In this document: positions 63,905 to 64,000 of the stretch, one piece after another
Position numbering within the stretch: the stretch's first letter is position 1
Layout of the letters: every line of letters starts with the position of its first letter
Translations under genes and position numbers: made by a program
Assembly: GCF_039831995.1 (NCBI RefSeq)
Contig: NZ_JBDOIO010000003.1
Coordinates: 3,410,001-3,474,000 of the forward strand
Direction: 5' to 3'
From: Paenibacillus pabuli
Lineage (GTDB): Bacteria; Bacillota; Bacilli; Paenibacillales; Paenibacillaceae
Length of the DNA: 64,000 bases
The notes under the pieces: generated by a model
Databases searched by the model: none
What the model saw: the letters and a program-made list of their open reading frames with translations, nothing else
What the model was told of the DNA's origin: nothing

Positions 63905-64000
63905 CTTTGCGAAACGAGAGCCCTTCCCGTATACTAAAATACCGTCAGGGTCTTCAGGAAACTGGTGATCTGTAACGTGTTCAGACAGGGGGAGCAATCA

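Overview
The window reads as a chromosomal segment of a Paenibacillus-like Bacillota. The support is strong GGAGG-type ribosome binding sites with many TTG and GTG starts, cre-type catabolite sites, an SLH-anchored multidomain GH10 xylanase of a kind known from Paenibacillus, and Bacillales families (DUF4317, YerC, YqfQ, DUF3048/YerB, DUF4003, SF0329). No rRNA, tRNA, CRISPR array, insertion sequence or prophage was found. The assignment is inferred from protein style, not from a search.

Layout. 0-4.2 kb: edge of an amino-acid permease, DUF6713 and DUF4003 proteins, a phosphotransferase, and a coupled NUDIX-SMI1 pair. 4.2-8.7 kb: a pectin side-chain locus, with a GH105 unsaturated rhamnogalacturonyl hydrolase and a GH112 galactoside phosphorylase in one operon, divergent from an AraC regulator, with a cre-like site between them. 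8.7-13.3 kb: a sulfonate-type ABC transporter operon (ATPase, permease, lipoprotein) ending in an NtaA/SnaA-type flavin monooxygenase. It has a terminator-like leader hairpin and a 109-bp intercistronic hairpin. 13.4-15.8 kb: an AlkD-like protein, a lipoprotein and DUF4317. 16-21 kb: an operon of TetR regulator, NCS1 permease, DUF917 protein and hydantoinase, preceded by a perfect 18-bp palindrome. 21-27 kb: an AAA ATPase, a 1,124-residue HEAT-like protein and a MetE-like protein. 27-33.4 kb: an accessory-looking stretch with a PD-(D/E)XK-like protein, two nearly identical SF0329 proteins, an ankyrin protein, a Dus enzyme, an orphan and DUF2536. 33.5-36.1 kb: sulfate activation, with cysD broken by a one-base frameshift and cysN carrying a degenerate APS-kinase tail.

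36.4-42.7 kb: the secreted xylanase and a membrane LRR protein. 42.8-50.5 kb: RlmD, a lipid kinase, DUF4395, a PanE-like reductase divergent from a TetR regulator, a CbiX-type chelatase with YerC, and a YqfQ-like protein. 50.6-56.3 kb: an AlkC-type glycosylase, an SDR gene under a MerR-type promoter followed by its MerR gene, CorA, and the Pit-DUF47 phosphate pair. Between corA and pit lies a dense cluster of DnaA boxes. 56.5-64 kb: a YerB-like lipoprotein, a DoxX protein with an FNR/Rex-type upstream site, a LigB-type dioxygenase, an alpha/beta hydrolase, a two-component system, and small proteins at the right edge.

Most notable for follow-up are the DnaA-box cluster, the cysD frameshift next to a dead-kinase cysN, the GH112/GH105 pathway, the TetR-NCS1-DUF917-hydantoinase operon with its palindrome, the FNR-like and MerR promoters, and the structured elements of the sulfonate operon.
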